Shown here one piece after another: positions 44,162 through 52,954 of a DNA stretch of 64,000 bases; position 1 is the stretch's first letter; each line of letters starts with the position of its first letter. Source of the stretch: Petroclostridium sp. X23 (GTDB lineage: Bacteria; Bacillota; Clostridia; SK-Y3); assembly GCF_030013905.1 (NCBI RefSeq), contig NZ_CP124862.1:4157051-4221050 (forward strand), in the 5' to 3' direction. The notes beneath the pieces were generated by a model. It searched no databases, was not told the DNA's origin, and was given only the letters and a program-made list of their open reading frames with translations. The translations under genes and the position numbers were made by a program.

Positions 44162-45247
44162 ATGAGAGAGGGCGCTCAAATTATTCTTGGATCCGGTCGA
44201 TATCTTCAGAACCCTGGAGTTAGATCGGTTATAGGGTGGGAAGTAAAACGGTTTTATAACAAAGTACTTGTTGTTGCTGGTTATACTGCTTGGTCTGTAA
44301 CAAAAGAAGCTGTGGAAAAAAGCTTTGAGGAAAATGGTATTGAATACACTGTACATATGTTTTCAGGGTTTTGCAGTGAGACAACAGTTAACAGAATTGT
44401 AGATGAAGCTAAGGATTACGGTGTAAAATTACTTGTTGGTATTGGTGGCGGAAAATGTATGGATACTGTAAAGCTTGCTGCAGACCGTTTGGGAATCCGG
44501 GTTATAAATATGCCGACATCTGCCGCAACCTGTGCTTGCTACGCCACCGTATGTATTAAATATGATGATACCGGTACACCTGATTGCAATGAATATTGTC
44601 AACAACCTGTCGCTGCAGTAATTGTGGATACAGAAATTATCGCTAAAAATTGTCCCGAAAGAATGTTGGCATCCGGTATTGCAGATGCTATGGCAAAGTT
44701 TCCGGAGATAGATTTCAGTATACGTTTTGTAACAGGCTGGGATATAACAGTGATGCCTTTATCGGCATTAAAACTGGCAGAATTTAATACTGAGAAATAC
44801 TTTAATACTGCGATACAAGCTATCAAAGATGTACGTGAAAAGAAGATTACACCTGCTGTAGATGATATCATATTTACTAATCTTGCTTTAACAGGGTTAA
44901 CATCTCAACTTTCCAGTGGGAGCAAGCAACTGGCAATTGCTCATGCGCTTTATGACGCTGTTAGTAAACTATTTAAATCTCAAAGAGCAAAATATCTTCA
45001 TGGCGAGATTGTATCTTGTGGTATCCTTGTCCAATTAGCAGTCAATGGGTATTCTGAAGAGTATATCCATAAAAATATGCAGTTCTTAAAAGAAATTGGA
45101 ACTCCAATATCTTTTAGCGAATTAGGAATTGCTCCCACTGCAGAAAATTTGGATATAATTTTAGATTTTATCTTTACCAGTATCAATATCACGGATCAGG
45201 ATTTGCAAACTAAGATTCGCGAAAATTTTGCACGTATTACTAAGTGA
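44162..45247 (+). CDS. Glycerol dehydrogenase-like (GldA family) oxidoreductase, copy 1
   Basis: A 361-residue NAD-dependent metal dehydrogenase. Seen: GIGGGKCMDTVKLAADRLG near residue 95 for NAD binding, PTSAATCACYATVC near residue 120 and the metal ligands Asp in GIADAMAKFPE, His in LAIAHALYDA and His in YLHGEIV. It is a clear paralogue of the protein at 60018, sharing GGRY/SGRY starts, GGGKC, PTSAATCA and HGE segments. AAGGAGATG precedes the ATG. Instead of glycerol, a pathway aldehyde or ketone is the likely substrate. Confidence 0.9.
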   Translation: MREGAQIILGSGRYLQNPGVRSVIGWEVKRFYNKVLVVAGYTAWSVTKEAVEKSFEENGIEYTVHMFSGFCSETTVNRIVDEAKDYGVKLLVGIGGGKCMDTVKLAADRLGIRVINMPTSAATCACYATVCIKYDDTGTPDCNEYCQQPVAAVIVDTEIIAKNCPERMLASGIADAMAKFPEIDFSIRFVTGWDITVMPLSALKLAEFNTEKYFNTAIQAIKDVREKKITPAVDDIIFTNLALTGLTSQLSSGSKQLAIAHALYDAVSKLFKSQRAKYLHGEIVSCGILVQLAVNGYSEEYIHKNMQFLKEIGTPISFSELGIAPTAENLDIILDFIFTSINITDQDLQTKIRENFARITK

Positions 45248-45275
45248 TAAAATCACATTAATGGAAGTATATAAC

Positions 45276-45305
45276 TTGACGAATAAAAAATCATAATGAT
45301 ATAAT
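45276..45305 (+). promoter_or_regulatory. Promoter of the GntR regulator gene
   Basis: TTGACG and TATAAT are 18 bases apart, about 110 bases before the gntR start. No copy of the TCAGACAA operator was seen here, so autoregulation is not supported. Confidence 0.6.
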
Positions 45306-45413
45306 AAAATACCTATATATTCTTTATGAATATATTTAAGTACTTAATAGCATTAATATGACTCATCTGGTGTCATTGTTCAAAATATCTTAATAGAGGC
45401 GGTTTACAGTTGT

Positions 45414-46118
45414 ATGAAGCCAATTGAAATGATTTCCATTGTAGAGCAGGTTATTGATAACTTAAAAGACTATATTGTTGATAATAAAATTTCAGAAGGA
45501 GATAAGATGCCTACCGAAAAGCAAATTTGCGAGATGTATGGTGTAGGCCGTTCTACAGCGCGTGAAGCTTATCGTATGATGCTAGCTATGGGCATGTTGG
45601 AAGTGAAACGCGGTAAAGGCGCATACTTTAAAGGATTTCCCAATGAGCAGGCTGATGACAACTATGTTGCAAACTGGTTCAAAGAGCATGGTCAGCGTTT
45701 AAGGGATTATGCTGAAGTTCGTATTGCCATTGAAACAATGACGACTAAATTAGCTATTTTGCGTATGAACGACAGACAACTGGATGAGCTTAAAGTGATT
45801 CATAGATTGTTTGTTCAAAGTGCCGAGATGAAAAACCATGTAAAAATGGCGTTGTACGATGAAGAATTTCATAATAAAATTACTGAAGCATCAGAAAATG
45901 AATTATTGATTAAAATTGTTAAGATAATTGCTGAGTGTATTGTAGATTATCGTATACAGACTTATAACATTAGAGAGAATGTACAGCATGCTATTGAATC
46001 TCACGATAAACTTCTTAAAGCTTTTGAGGATCGTGACCCTGATTCAGGTATACAGTTGATGACGGAACATCTTGAAAACTCTTTAATTGATATGGAGAAA
46101 ATCATAACTAAAAACTAA
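45414..46118 (+). CDS. GntR-family transcriptional regulator (FadR/FCD type)
   Basis: A 234-residue regulator with an N-terminal winged helix (EGDKMPTEKQICEMYGVGRSTAREAYRMM, core GVGRSTAREA) and an all-helical C-terminal FCD ligand domain (residues about 90-225). The metal-binding residues of FCD proteins are plausible in DEEFHNKI and ESHDKLL. FCD proteins usually bind hydroxy or dicarboxylic acids and act as repressors. It follows the amidohydrolase-GldA operon with its own promoter. It is the best candidate to bind the TCAGACAA operators at 43124, 43248, 54397 and 59561 (inference). Confidence 0.92.
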   Translation: MKPIEMISIVEQVIDNLKDYIVDNKISEGDKMPTEKQICEMYGVGRSTAREAYRMMLAMGMLEVKRGKGAYFKGFPNEQADDNYVANWFKEHGQRLRDYAEVRIAIETMTTKLAILRMNDRQLDELKVIHRLFVQSAEMKNHVKMALYDEEFHNKITEASENELLIKIVKIIAECIVDYRIQTYNIRENVQHAIESHDKLLKAFEDRDPDSGIQLMTEHLENSLIDMEKIITKN

Positions 46119-46153
46119 GAAGTAATGGTCGGTAAATTAATAGAGATAGAATT

Positions 46154-46188
46154 AAAGGGATTAACTTCATGGTTAGTCCTTTTTTAGT
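46154..46188 (+). terminator. Terminator of the GntR gene
   Basis: AAAGGGATTAAC and GTTAGTCCTTTT form a 12-pair stem with two G-T pairs, followed by further T residues. Confidence 0.8.
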
Positions 46189-46421
46189 AGTATTTAAAAT
46201 TTCAGTACAATTTCATTAGCAAATTTGATAAATACCTATTTAAGGGAGAGCGTTTATGATTAGTTTATATGACTCTTTATAATTGTATGATATCATACTA
46301 AAATTTCATAATACATCATTTCCGTGGAGGATTTTTAAAAACAGTATAGAATAATTATATAGTATTTGTTATTTATACTTGTATACAGATTGTGATAAAC
46401 ATTTTACATTAGCAGTTGTTA

Positions 46422-46484
46422 AGTGGGGAGTGGGGAATGGGGAGTCCCTAAGCTCTCCGCACTATCCACTCCCCACTCCTCACT
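46422..46484. repeat. GTGGGGA-rich palindrome
   Basis: The outer 19 bases, AGTGGGGAGTGGGGAATGG at 46422-46440, match the reverse complement of 46466-46484 at 17 positions. The unit GTGGGGA is itself repeated. It is followed by the kinase ribosome site, so the hairpin would sit in its mRNA leader. The rest of 46189-46421 is AT-rich without a recognised feature. Confidence 0.65.
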
Positions 46485-46518
46485 AAAAAATATGATTATA
46501 ACTGATCAAGGAGGATAT

Positions 46519-48006
46519 ATGAAGGTTCAGAACTTATTTATGGGTACATCCATCAGATTTAGAATCATGGGTATTTTTTTACTAATTATTGCATTAATGG
46601 CAGTAGGTTTTTGGTTTTCATTTTATCAGTACAATACAGTTATAAATCGTTATCATCAATTTATTAATACTAATTCCGATGTGGTTAGATTGCCCATCAT
46701 GATCAGTCAGAGTGCTGAAGCCTTTGAACAGTACCTAAAGGACAAAGACCATGAAAAGTACAAGCGATTTGATGAGTTGAATGCTGAGATAAACCGTGTA
46801 TTGGAGAGTGTGCGTAATAGCGGGACTAATGATGATAATACTCTTGTGTATTTTAGATCATTATACACCATGAATGAACGCATGCAGCAGGTATCGTATA
46901 AGATTTTGGAAAGTGTCAGCTTGAATTCCGGGACATTTTCTGAACTAAGTTACTTAAGAGCATTGTACATCTACATGAACAAACAAGCGCAGTGGCTGGT
47001 AATTTCTTATATGGATTCCAGTGGAAATGAACACGCAAAAAAATTAGAGAGCTATAGAAATATAGGCAAAAATATGTATATTATCATGATTGTCCTAGTT
47101 TGTTTTAGTATGATATTTGCCATTATGTTTTCCAATGACGTGTTTGATGCAATTCATGAAGTATCTCAAGTAGCCGGTCTATTATCCAATGCCAACTGGG
47201 AGGTACCTGACCTTAGGATGTATAGGTATATGGAGCTGGAAGCTGTTGCAAATGCTTTTAATGATATGAAAAAGAATATTAAGTCATATATACAAGAATT
47301 GAATGAAAAAGCAGAGATTGAAATTCAACTGAGCAAAGAGAAATTAAAAAATATTGAGAAGGATAAATTACTAAAGGAGTCCAAATTATTGGCACTACAA
47401 ATGCAGATGAATCCTCATTTTTTATTTAATACTTTAAATATGGTTGGTAGAACTGCAATGTTAAAGGATACAGATAGTACAATAGCGTTGATAGAGGCGA
47501 TATCCAATGTTTTACGATATAATTTGGAAAACAAAGGAAGGACGGTATCGTTGAAGGAAGAAATTGATTCTCTTAAGGCATATATCTTTATACAACAGAT
47601 GAGATTTCAAGATAGGATATCTTTTGTTTTTAATAGGTTAGATTGGGTAGAAGGGATTGGAATTCCGCCTATGATTTTGCAGCCTATTGTTGAAAATGCA
47701 ATTATTCACGGACTTAAAGATAAGCGTACAAAAGGTAGAATTGATATTTCGGTTTGGAAGGAAAAAGACCATATATATATCAAGATAAATGATAATGGAA
47801 GAGGAATTGAAAAGAATACATTAGAAGGAATCTTTGAAGAACAAGAGCGAGAGCAAAGGAATGTAAAAACAAGCATTGGACTATGCAACATCAAAAAGAG
47901 GCTGGAGCTATACTTTCAACAGAAAGACCTTATAGATATACAGAGTCAACTCGGTATAGGTACAAGTGTTACCATCTCAATTCCATTAGAAGGGGAGCTG
48001 CAATAA
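46519..48006 (+). CDS. YesM-type sensor histidine kinase, helical sensor
   Basis: A 495-residue sensor kinase. Seen: a membrane helix at residues 15-38, an external helical region to about 190 rich in charged residues (unlike the Cache-like sensor at 3952), a second membrane helix near 195-215, a coiled linker, the phosphoacceptor MNPHFLFNT with His at about 300, and ATPase motifs PIVENAIIHGL and INDNGRGI. ATG 46519 follows AAGGAGG; upstream in-frame codons from 46423 are inside the palindromic repeat and are not credible. It is paired with the regulator at 48008 and lies before TRAP system 3, which it probably controls. Confidence 0.9.
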   Translation: MKVQNLFMGTSIRFRIMGIFLLIIALMAVGFWFSFYQYNTVINRYHQFINTNSDVVRLPIMISQSAEAFEQYLKDKDHEKYKRFDELNAEINRVLESVRNSGTNDDNTLVYFRSLYTMNERMQQVSYKILESVSLNSGTFSELSYLRALYIYMNKQAQWLVISYMDSSGNEHAKKLESYRNIGKNMYIIMIVLVCFSMIFAIMFSNDVFDAIHEVSQVAGLLSNANWEVPDLRMYRYMELEAVANAFNDMKKNIKSYIQELNEKAEIEIQLSKEKLKNIEKDKLLKESKLLALQMQMNPHFLFNTLNMVGRTAMLKDTDSTIALIEAISNVLRYNLENKGRTVSLKEEIDSLKAYIFIQQMRFQDRISFVFNRLDWVEGIGIPPMILQPIVENAIIHGLKDKRTKGRIDISVWKEKDHIYIKINDNGRGIEKNTLEGIFEEQEREQRNVKTSIGLCNIKKRLELYFQQKDLIDIQSQLGIGTSVTISIPLEGELQ

Positions 48007-48007
48007 A

Positions 48008-49570
48008 ATGATTAAAGTAATGATTGTTGAAGATGAAATGATAGAGCGAAAAGCACTTATGTTTTTGTTGGCTCAATACTATAAAGAAACCGTTGAGGTT
48101 ATTTATCAGGCTGCAGATGGAAAAGAGGCTATTGAAAAAGCTTTGCTGCTAAAACCTGATATGATCTTAATGGATATTCATATGCCGAAGATGGATGGTC
48201 TGGAAGCTTCAAGTTTTATCAAAGCTAGAATGAGTGATGTTGAAATAATCATATTAACTGCATTCGGTTACTTTGAATATGCTCAAAAAGCTATTCAAGT
48301 TGGTGTAGTAGATTATCTGGTAAAGCCTTTTTCTAATAAAAAGTTTTGTGAAACTTTAGACATTATCATAGAGAAAATAATCAAAAAGAGAAAAAGCTTA
48401 GAAGAACAAATGAAAATATATAATAAATTACAAAAACTTGGTCAGTTGGTAGAAAAAGAAATAGTAATAGGGATGGCATACGGTACCCATTTAAGTACGA
48501 AACAAATTAAAGAATATAAAGGATACTTGAATATAAAGAGTGATTATTTTGTATGTGTTGTTTTTCAGGTCGATACTGATGTTAGTTTGGATGATAATAT
48601 TACGGCATTTATAAAAAACAAGTTTAGATTTATTTTTTCGGAAGTAGTAGGATATAATTTTTTTAACGCAATTATATTATTTTTATTTAAAAACCAATTA
48701 GATAAAGTGATTTCAAGTAAAGCATTCAGCGATACAAAAAATGATATACAGAGTTATCTTGCTTACAATTGCAGTATTAGGAGCCATATTGGGATAAGTG
48801 AAGTATATACAGGCATGTCGAATATGCACCAGGCGTATATTCAAGCTAAGAAAGCAATTGAAGAAGCTTGTCAAATAGATGATCAAAAAAATCCGGAAAG
48901 ATTCAAAAAGACACAATATCTATATCAAAAGGAAATAAAACTTTGTGAAAAGATGATTAATGAAGATTCTGAAGGGGCGAGAGAACAACTTAAAAAGATT
49001 ATATGTAGCGTATTGGGAAATCATTGTGAGAATAATCTTGAGGAAATTAAGAATTATGCCGAACAATTATGCACCATTATCGATAGAAACCTTGTCCAAT
49101 TTTTTGGAGACAATATTAGGATGATCAATATAAGGCGGGTACATGAACAAATTAGGGATTTAAATCGTATTGAGGATATCAGTCTGTATTTAGATAGATT
49201 AGTTCATCAAATCATCCTGTTTATAATGACACACAAACAGGGGCGCAATAAAAAAATAATTGATATCGTAAAAGACTATATTCATGAACATTATTCTAAG
49301 GACATTTCTTTAAAAGATATTGCGGACCATGTATGTTTAAGTTCTTATTATCTGAGTAAATGCTTTAAAAATACGGAGGGCATTAATTATAAGGATTATC
49401 TGATTAAGGTCAGAATGGAAAAAGCCAAACATTTGATGAGTAAGCAAAATAAAACGGTACAGGAAACCGCTTTTGAAGTAGGGTATTCTGATCCTAATTA
49501 TTTTAGTAAGGCATTTAAAAATTATGTTGGTATTTCTCCAACTCAATATCGTGATAAATATGTAGAATAA
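48008..49570 (+). CDS. AraC-type response regulator (YesN family)
   Basis: A 520-residue response regulator. Seen: receiver domain with IVEDEM, phosphoacceptor Asp near residue 56 in MILMDIHMPKMDG and Lys in YLVKPFS; a middle region; and the C-terminal AraC domain with LKDIADHVCLSSYYLSKCFK and AFEVGYSDPNYFSKAFK. The ATG is one base after the kinase stop. Likely target is the TRAP operon starting at 49751. Confidence 0.92.
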   Translation: MIKVMIVEDEMIERKALMFLLAQYYKETVEVIYQAADGKEAIEKALLLKPDMILMDIHMPKMDGLEASSFIKARMSDVEIIILTAFGYFEYAQKAIQVGVVDYLVKPFSNKKFCETLDIIIEKIIKKRKSLEEQMKIYNKLQKLGQLVEKEIVIGMAYGTHLSTKQIKEYKGYLNIKSDYFVCVVFQVDTDVSLDDNITAFIKNKFRFIFSEVVGYNFFNAIILFLFKNQLDKVISSKAFSDTKNDIQSYLAYNCSIRSHIGISEVYTGMSNMHQAYIQAKKAIEEACQIDDQKNPERFKKTQYLYQKEIKLCEKMINEDSEGAREQLKKIICSVLGNHCENNLEEIKNYAEQLCTIIDRNLVQFFGDNIRMINIRRVHEQIRDLNRIEDISLYLDRLVHQIILFIMTHKQGRNKKIIDIVKDYIHEHYSKDISLKDIADHVCLSSYYLSKCFKNTEGINYKDYLIKVRMEKAKHLMSKQNKTVQETAFEVGYSDPNYFSKAFKNYVGISPTQYRDKYVE

Positions 49571-49750
49571 TATCTGATCATATTGAAAAGCTCTTTATTA
49601 GATGATTGTTACAATAATAACGGATAAGATATTTATAAAATTATGCAAAAGGACAAATTAGTACAGAAAAAAGCAACGAATTCCATAGAGGAAAAGATAA
49701 GGTGCATGGTATCATGCTATTGTAACCAATAAATGTTTAGGAGGGAGAAA

Positions 49751-50827
49751 ATGTTAAGAAAAACAATAGTTAAAGGAATAGCTCTTATTCTGGTGCTGAT
49801 AGTAGGAACCATGTTTATTGCAACCGGATGTGCGACTCAGGAGACTGCTCCGAAATCGGAAACACCCCAAACCCCTAAAGCTGAAGTTAAAGAGCCAAGT
49901 CCACAGAAACAAGAGAAAATTATCTTGCGTTATTCTGAAGTGAACGCAGATAATGACCCTGAAACACAGGCCGCTTATGACTTTGCAAAAAGAGTAAAAG
50001 AAAAAAGCAACGGACGTATTGAAGTTCAGATTTTTCCGAATGGTCAATTAGGTGGTATGAAAGATATCATTCAATCGCTGCAGATGGGCGCGGTAGATAT
50101 GGCTAGAAATAATCCGTCTTGGTTGGCAGATGCGGGGATAAAAAAGTTGAATGTATTATCATTGCCCTATATCTTCAATGATATTGGTCATGCGAACAAG
50201 GTGATTGAAGGTCCTGTTGGAAAGCAATTACTGGATGAAATCAAAAATGCCAATATGCAGTTGGTAGGACTTGGATATTATGAGCCTACGCTAAGGCACT
50301 TTTTCTTTACCAATAAAAGAGTCACAAAGCTTAGTGATTTGAAAGGATTAAAACTGAGAGTGCCAACGAGTGAAATGTACAAAGATATGGTAGAAGCTTT
50401 TGGAGCATCTCCCACCCCTATTGCATACGGCGAATTGTATAGCGCTTTGCAGACCGGTGTAGTAGATGGCGCGGAAAATCCTCTTAAAGGTTACTACAAT
50501 ATGAAATTCTATGAAGTAGCTAAGAAATTTACATTTGATGCGCATCAATATGAGACGAGTATTATATTATTTTCAGAAATGGTATGGAATAAGTTAAGTG
50601 AAGATGATAAAAAGCTTATCACTGAGGCATTTAATGAAAGTGCGCAATATTATAAGGAGATGTCACAGAAACTTTATGACGAATACCTGACGGATCTGGA
50701 AAAACAAGGTGTAGAGTTCTCAGAGGTAGAAAACACTCAAGAATGGCAAGATGCCGTAAAACATCTGTATGATAAATACGGGGTCGGAATGGAAGATATC
50801 ATCGATCAGATAAAAAATACAAAATAA
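49751..50827 (+). CDS. dctP: TRAP transporter solute-binding lipoprotein (DctP family), system 3
   Basis: A 358-residue DctP-type binding protein. Seen: a lipobox ATGCATQ with cysteine near residue 27, a Pro/Lys/Glu linker, IILRYSEVNADNDPETQAAY opening the fold, the carboxylate-binding Arg in LKLRVPTSEM and ALQTGVVDGAENPL. ATG 49751 follows AGGAGGGAG; GTT/ATG-like codons from 49733 lack a site. Control by the two-component pair just upstream is likely. Ligand unknown, probably a carboxylate. Confidence 0.93.
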   Translation: MLRKTIVKGIALILVLIVGTMFIATGCATQETAPKSETPQTPKAEVKEPSPQKQEKIILRYSEVNADNDPETQAAYDFAKRVKEKSNGRIEVQIFPNGQLGGMKDIIQSLQMGAVDMARNNPSWLADAGIKKLNVLSLPYIFNDIGHANKVIEGPVGKQLLDEIKNANMQLVGLGYYEPTLRHFFFTNKRVTKLSDLKGLKLRVPTSEMYKDMVEAFGASPTPIAYGELYSALQTGVVDGAENPLKGYYNMKFYEVAKKFTFDAHQYETSIILFSEMVWNKLSEDDKKLITEAFNESAQYYKEMSQKLYDEYLTDLEKQGVEFSEVENTQEWQDAVKHLYDKYGVGMEDIIDQIKNTK

Positions 50828-50850
50828 CTGAATTAGTTACTGTAATATGA

Positions 50851-50889
50851 AATATGGGGTCAATTAGAATGATTAATTGGCCCCATATT
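50851..50889 (+). promoter_or_regulatory. Hairpin between dctP and dctQ (system 3)
   Basis: Arms at 50851-50866 and 50874-50889 (AATATGGGGTCAATTA and TAATTGGCCCCATATT) pair over 16 positions with one G-T wobble and a 7-base loop. No T-tract follows. It covers most of the 86-base gap. Confidence 0.72.
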
Positions 50890-50913
50890 AAATAGAAGCT
50901 TAGGGGGGATCAT

Positions 50914-51390
50914 ATGGAAAGCAAAAAAAGAGCATTCAAAGTTTTTTATGACCGACTATACTATGGAATCAACAATCTATGCAGAGCCTTCATGCTGGTT
51001 CAAGTAGTAATAGTATGTTACGTTGTTGCCGGACGGTATATATTTAAGAAGACACCTGCATGGGGAGAAGAACTTTCTTTACTTTGCATGGTATGGTTTT
51101 CACTTTTGAGTGCGTCCTTGGCAGTTAGAGACAATACCCATATCAGAATGAGCATAGTAGATGCCATTTTTCCTAAAAAGGTGCTGAAGTTCTTAGATAG
51201 AATATTTTATTTGTTAAATGTTGCTTTTTCTTTATTCATGATCATTGAAGGCACCAAACTGACACTTCTTACAATAAGAAGTATTATGCCGGGAATAGGA
51301 GTTTCAATTTCGTGGCTCTACGTATCAGTACCTATTGCCGGATTAAGCTTAATGTTAACATTGTTTGGAAAGGTGGAAGATGTATTATGA
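50914..51390 (+). CDS. dctQ: TRAP transporter small membrane subunit (DctQ), system 3
   Basis: A 158-residue four-helix membrane protein of the DctQ family. Seen: FKKTPAWGEELSLLCMVWFSLLSASLAVRDNTHI, core AWGEELSLL, near residue 45 and a C-terminal helix VSVPIAGLSLMLTLFG. GGGGGG precedes the ATG. Its stop overlaps the dctM start by four bases. Confidence 0.88.
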   Translation: MESKKRAFKVFYDRLYYGINNLCRAFMLVQVVIVCYVVAGRYIFKKTPAWGEELSLLCMVWFSLLSASLAVRDNTHIRMSIVDAIFPKKVLKFLDRIFYLLNVAFSLFMIIEGTKLTLLTIRSIMPGIGVSISWLYVSVPIAGLSLMLTLFGKVEDVL

Positions 51391-52682
51391 TTACAGATCC
51401 AATTGCAGTAACTTTACTTCTTGGTACTTTCCTAATATTGATTTTACTAGGAAAACATATTGCATTTGCAATAGGAATTGCAACATTAGTTACCACCTTT
51501 TATTTGGGAATTCCTATGCAAACGGCAGCACAGAATATGGTGAAAGGAATCAATGTATTCGCCTTATTATCGGTTCCGTTTTTTATACTGGCTGGAGAAA
51601 TTATGGGAGCTGGAGGCATTTCAAGACGATTGATCAAGCTGGCGAATGCGTTGGTCGGATGGCTGAGAGGCGGACTTGCGATGGTAAATATCGCTGCAAG
51701 TATGTTCTTTGGAGGCATATCCGGATCACCAACTGCCGACACATCTTCCATTGGGTCTATTCTGATTCCAATGATGAAAGAAGATGGTTATGATGGAGAT
51801 TTTGCCACAACGGTTACGATGGCAAGTTCCATTCAGGGACTTTTGATACCGCCAAGTCATAATATGATTATTTATGCATTAGCTGCCGGGAGTGTTTCGA
51901 TAGGACAGCTTTTTCTTGCCGGTGCGGTTCCGGGAATATTGTTAGGGGTTGCACTAATGATTTATTGCTATTTCGTATCTCTTAAACGCAATTATCCTGT
52001 TGGTGATAAATTTAATATGAAGACAGCTCTAAAAGCGGTATGGGAAGCAGGACTAGGTCTTGGGACAGTTTTAATCGTTGTGATTGGTGTGGTTGGCGGC
52101 ATCTTTACAGCTACGGAATCCGCAGCCATTGCAGTTGTTTACGCGTTTATTATTACTTTTTTTGTATACCGTGAGATTCCTTTATCCGAAATGGGAGGAA
52201 TATTAACCAGGAGTATAAAAACATTATCTATTGTAATGATTCTAATCGCAACATCAGCAGCTTTTGGATGGATAATAGCCTATCTAAAAATTCCTGCAAT
52301 GATAACTAATGTAATTCTAGGTATTTCCCAAAATAAGATCGTAATATTGCTTATTATAAATATACTTTTACTGGTATTAGGAGCCATGATGGATATGGTG
52401 TCTATTATTTTGATCATTACACCCATTTTGATGCCCGTCGTTACATCCATAGGAGTGGATCCTGTTCATTTCGGTGTCATTATGATTTTGAATCTAGGTA
52501 TAGGACTTATTACACCACCTGTAGGCGTCATATTATTTATAGGCAGTGCGATATCAGGTATTAAACTTGAGAAATTAACCCGGTCAATGGTTCCATTTTA
52601 CATTGTCATGCTCATTACACTTATTATCGTTACTTATTTCCCGCAGGTAGTAATGTTTATTCCTACTCATTTTATGGGATGA
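51387..52682 (+). CDS. dctM: TRAP transporter large permease (DctM), system 3
   Basis: A 431-residue DctM permease with 11-12 predicted helices. Seen: VPFFILAGEIMGAGGISRRL, FGGISGSPTADTSSIGSIL, ASSIQGLLIPPSHNMIIYA, GGIFTATESAAIAVVYA and LGIGLITPPVGVILF. ATG 51387 overlaps the dctQ stop (ATGA); the longer frame from 51312 would lie inside dctQ. Ends TRAP operon 3, followed by a palindromic repeat. Confidence 0.94.
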   Translation: MITDPIAVTLLLGTFLILILLGKHIAFAIGIATLVTTFYLGIPMQTAAQNMVKGINVFALLSVPFFILAGEIMGAGGISRRLIKLANALVGWLRGGLAMVNIAASMFFGGISGSPTADTSSIGSILIPMMKEDGYDGDFATTVTMASSIQGLLIPPSHNMIIYALAAGSVSIGQLFLAGAVPGILLGVALMIYCYFVSLKRNYPVGDKFNMKTALKAVWEAGLGLGTVLIVVIGVVGGIFTATESAAIAVVYAFIITFFVYREIPLSEMGGILTRSIKTLSIVMILIATSAAFGWIIAYLKIPAMITNVILGISQNKIVILLIINILLLVLGAMMDMVSIILIITPILMPVVTSIGVDPVHFGVIMILNLGIGLITPPVGVILFIGSAISGIKLEKLTRSMVPFYIVMLITLIIVTYFPQVVMFIPTHFMG

Positions 52683-52772
52683 GTAGAAAAATATTATTTC
52701 TATAAAAACATAGGCAACAAACTTTAGATTTATAATTTATCAACATATACGAATAGATTACATAAATTCTCG

Positions 52773-52845
52773 TAGGGGCGGATTCCATATCCGCCCGAAT
52801 CGATAATACATGATACTTGCGGGTAGATATGAAATCTATCCCTAC
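52773..52845. repeat. GTAGGGGCGGAT-type palindromic repeat, two hairpins
   Basis: A first hairpin GGGCGGAT/ATCCGCCC (52776-52796) and a second GGGTAGAT/ATCTATCC-type hairpin are enclosed by outer arms GTAGGGGCGGAT (52773-52784) and ATCTATCCCTAC (52834-52845), which match at 9 of 12 positions. This double-hairpin layout is typical of bacterial repetitive extragenic palindromes. It lies between TRAP operon 3 and the FAD oxidoreductase. Confidence 0.65.
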
Positions 52846-52954
52846 AAAAAATTAAATTCATTAGTGTTGGGTGAATGGGCACGCAGAATATTTTCACTTC
52901 AATTTTGCTTATGTGTAGGTTTTATATTGGTTATTAAAAGAAAGGGAAGATGAT

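Noticed and set aside
46423..46518. N-terminal extension of the second kinase
   Set aside because: It is encoded by the GTGGGGA palindrome and lacks a ribosome site; ATG 46519 has AAGGAGG.
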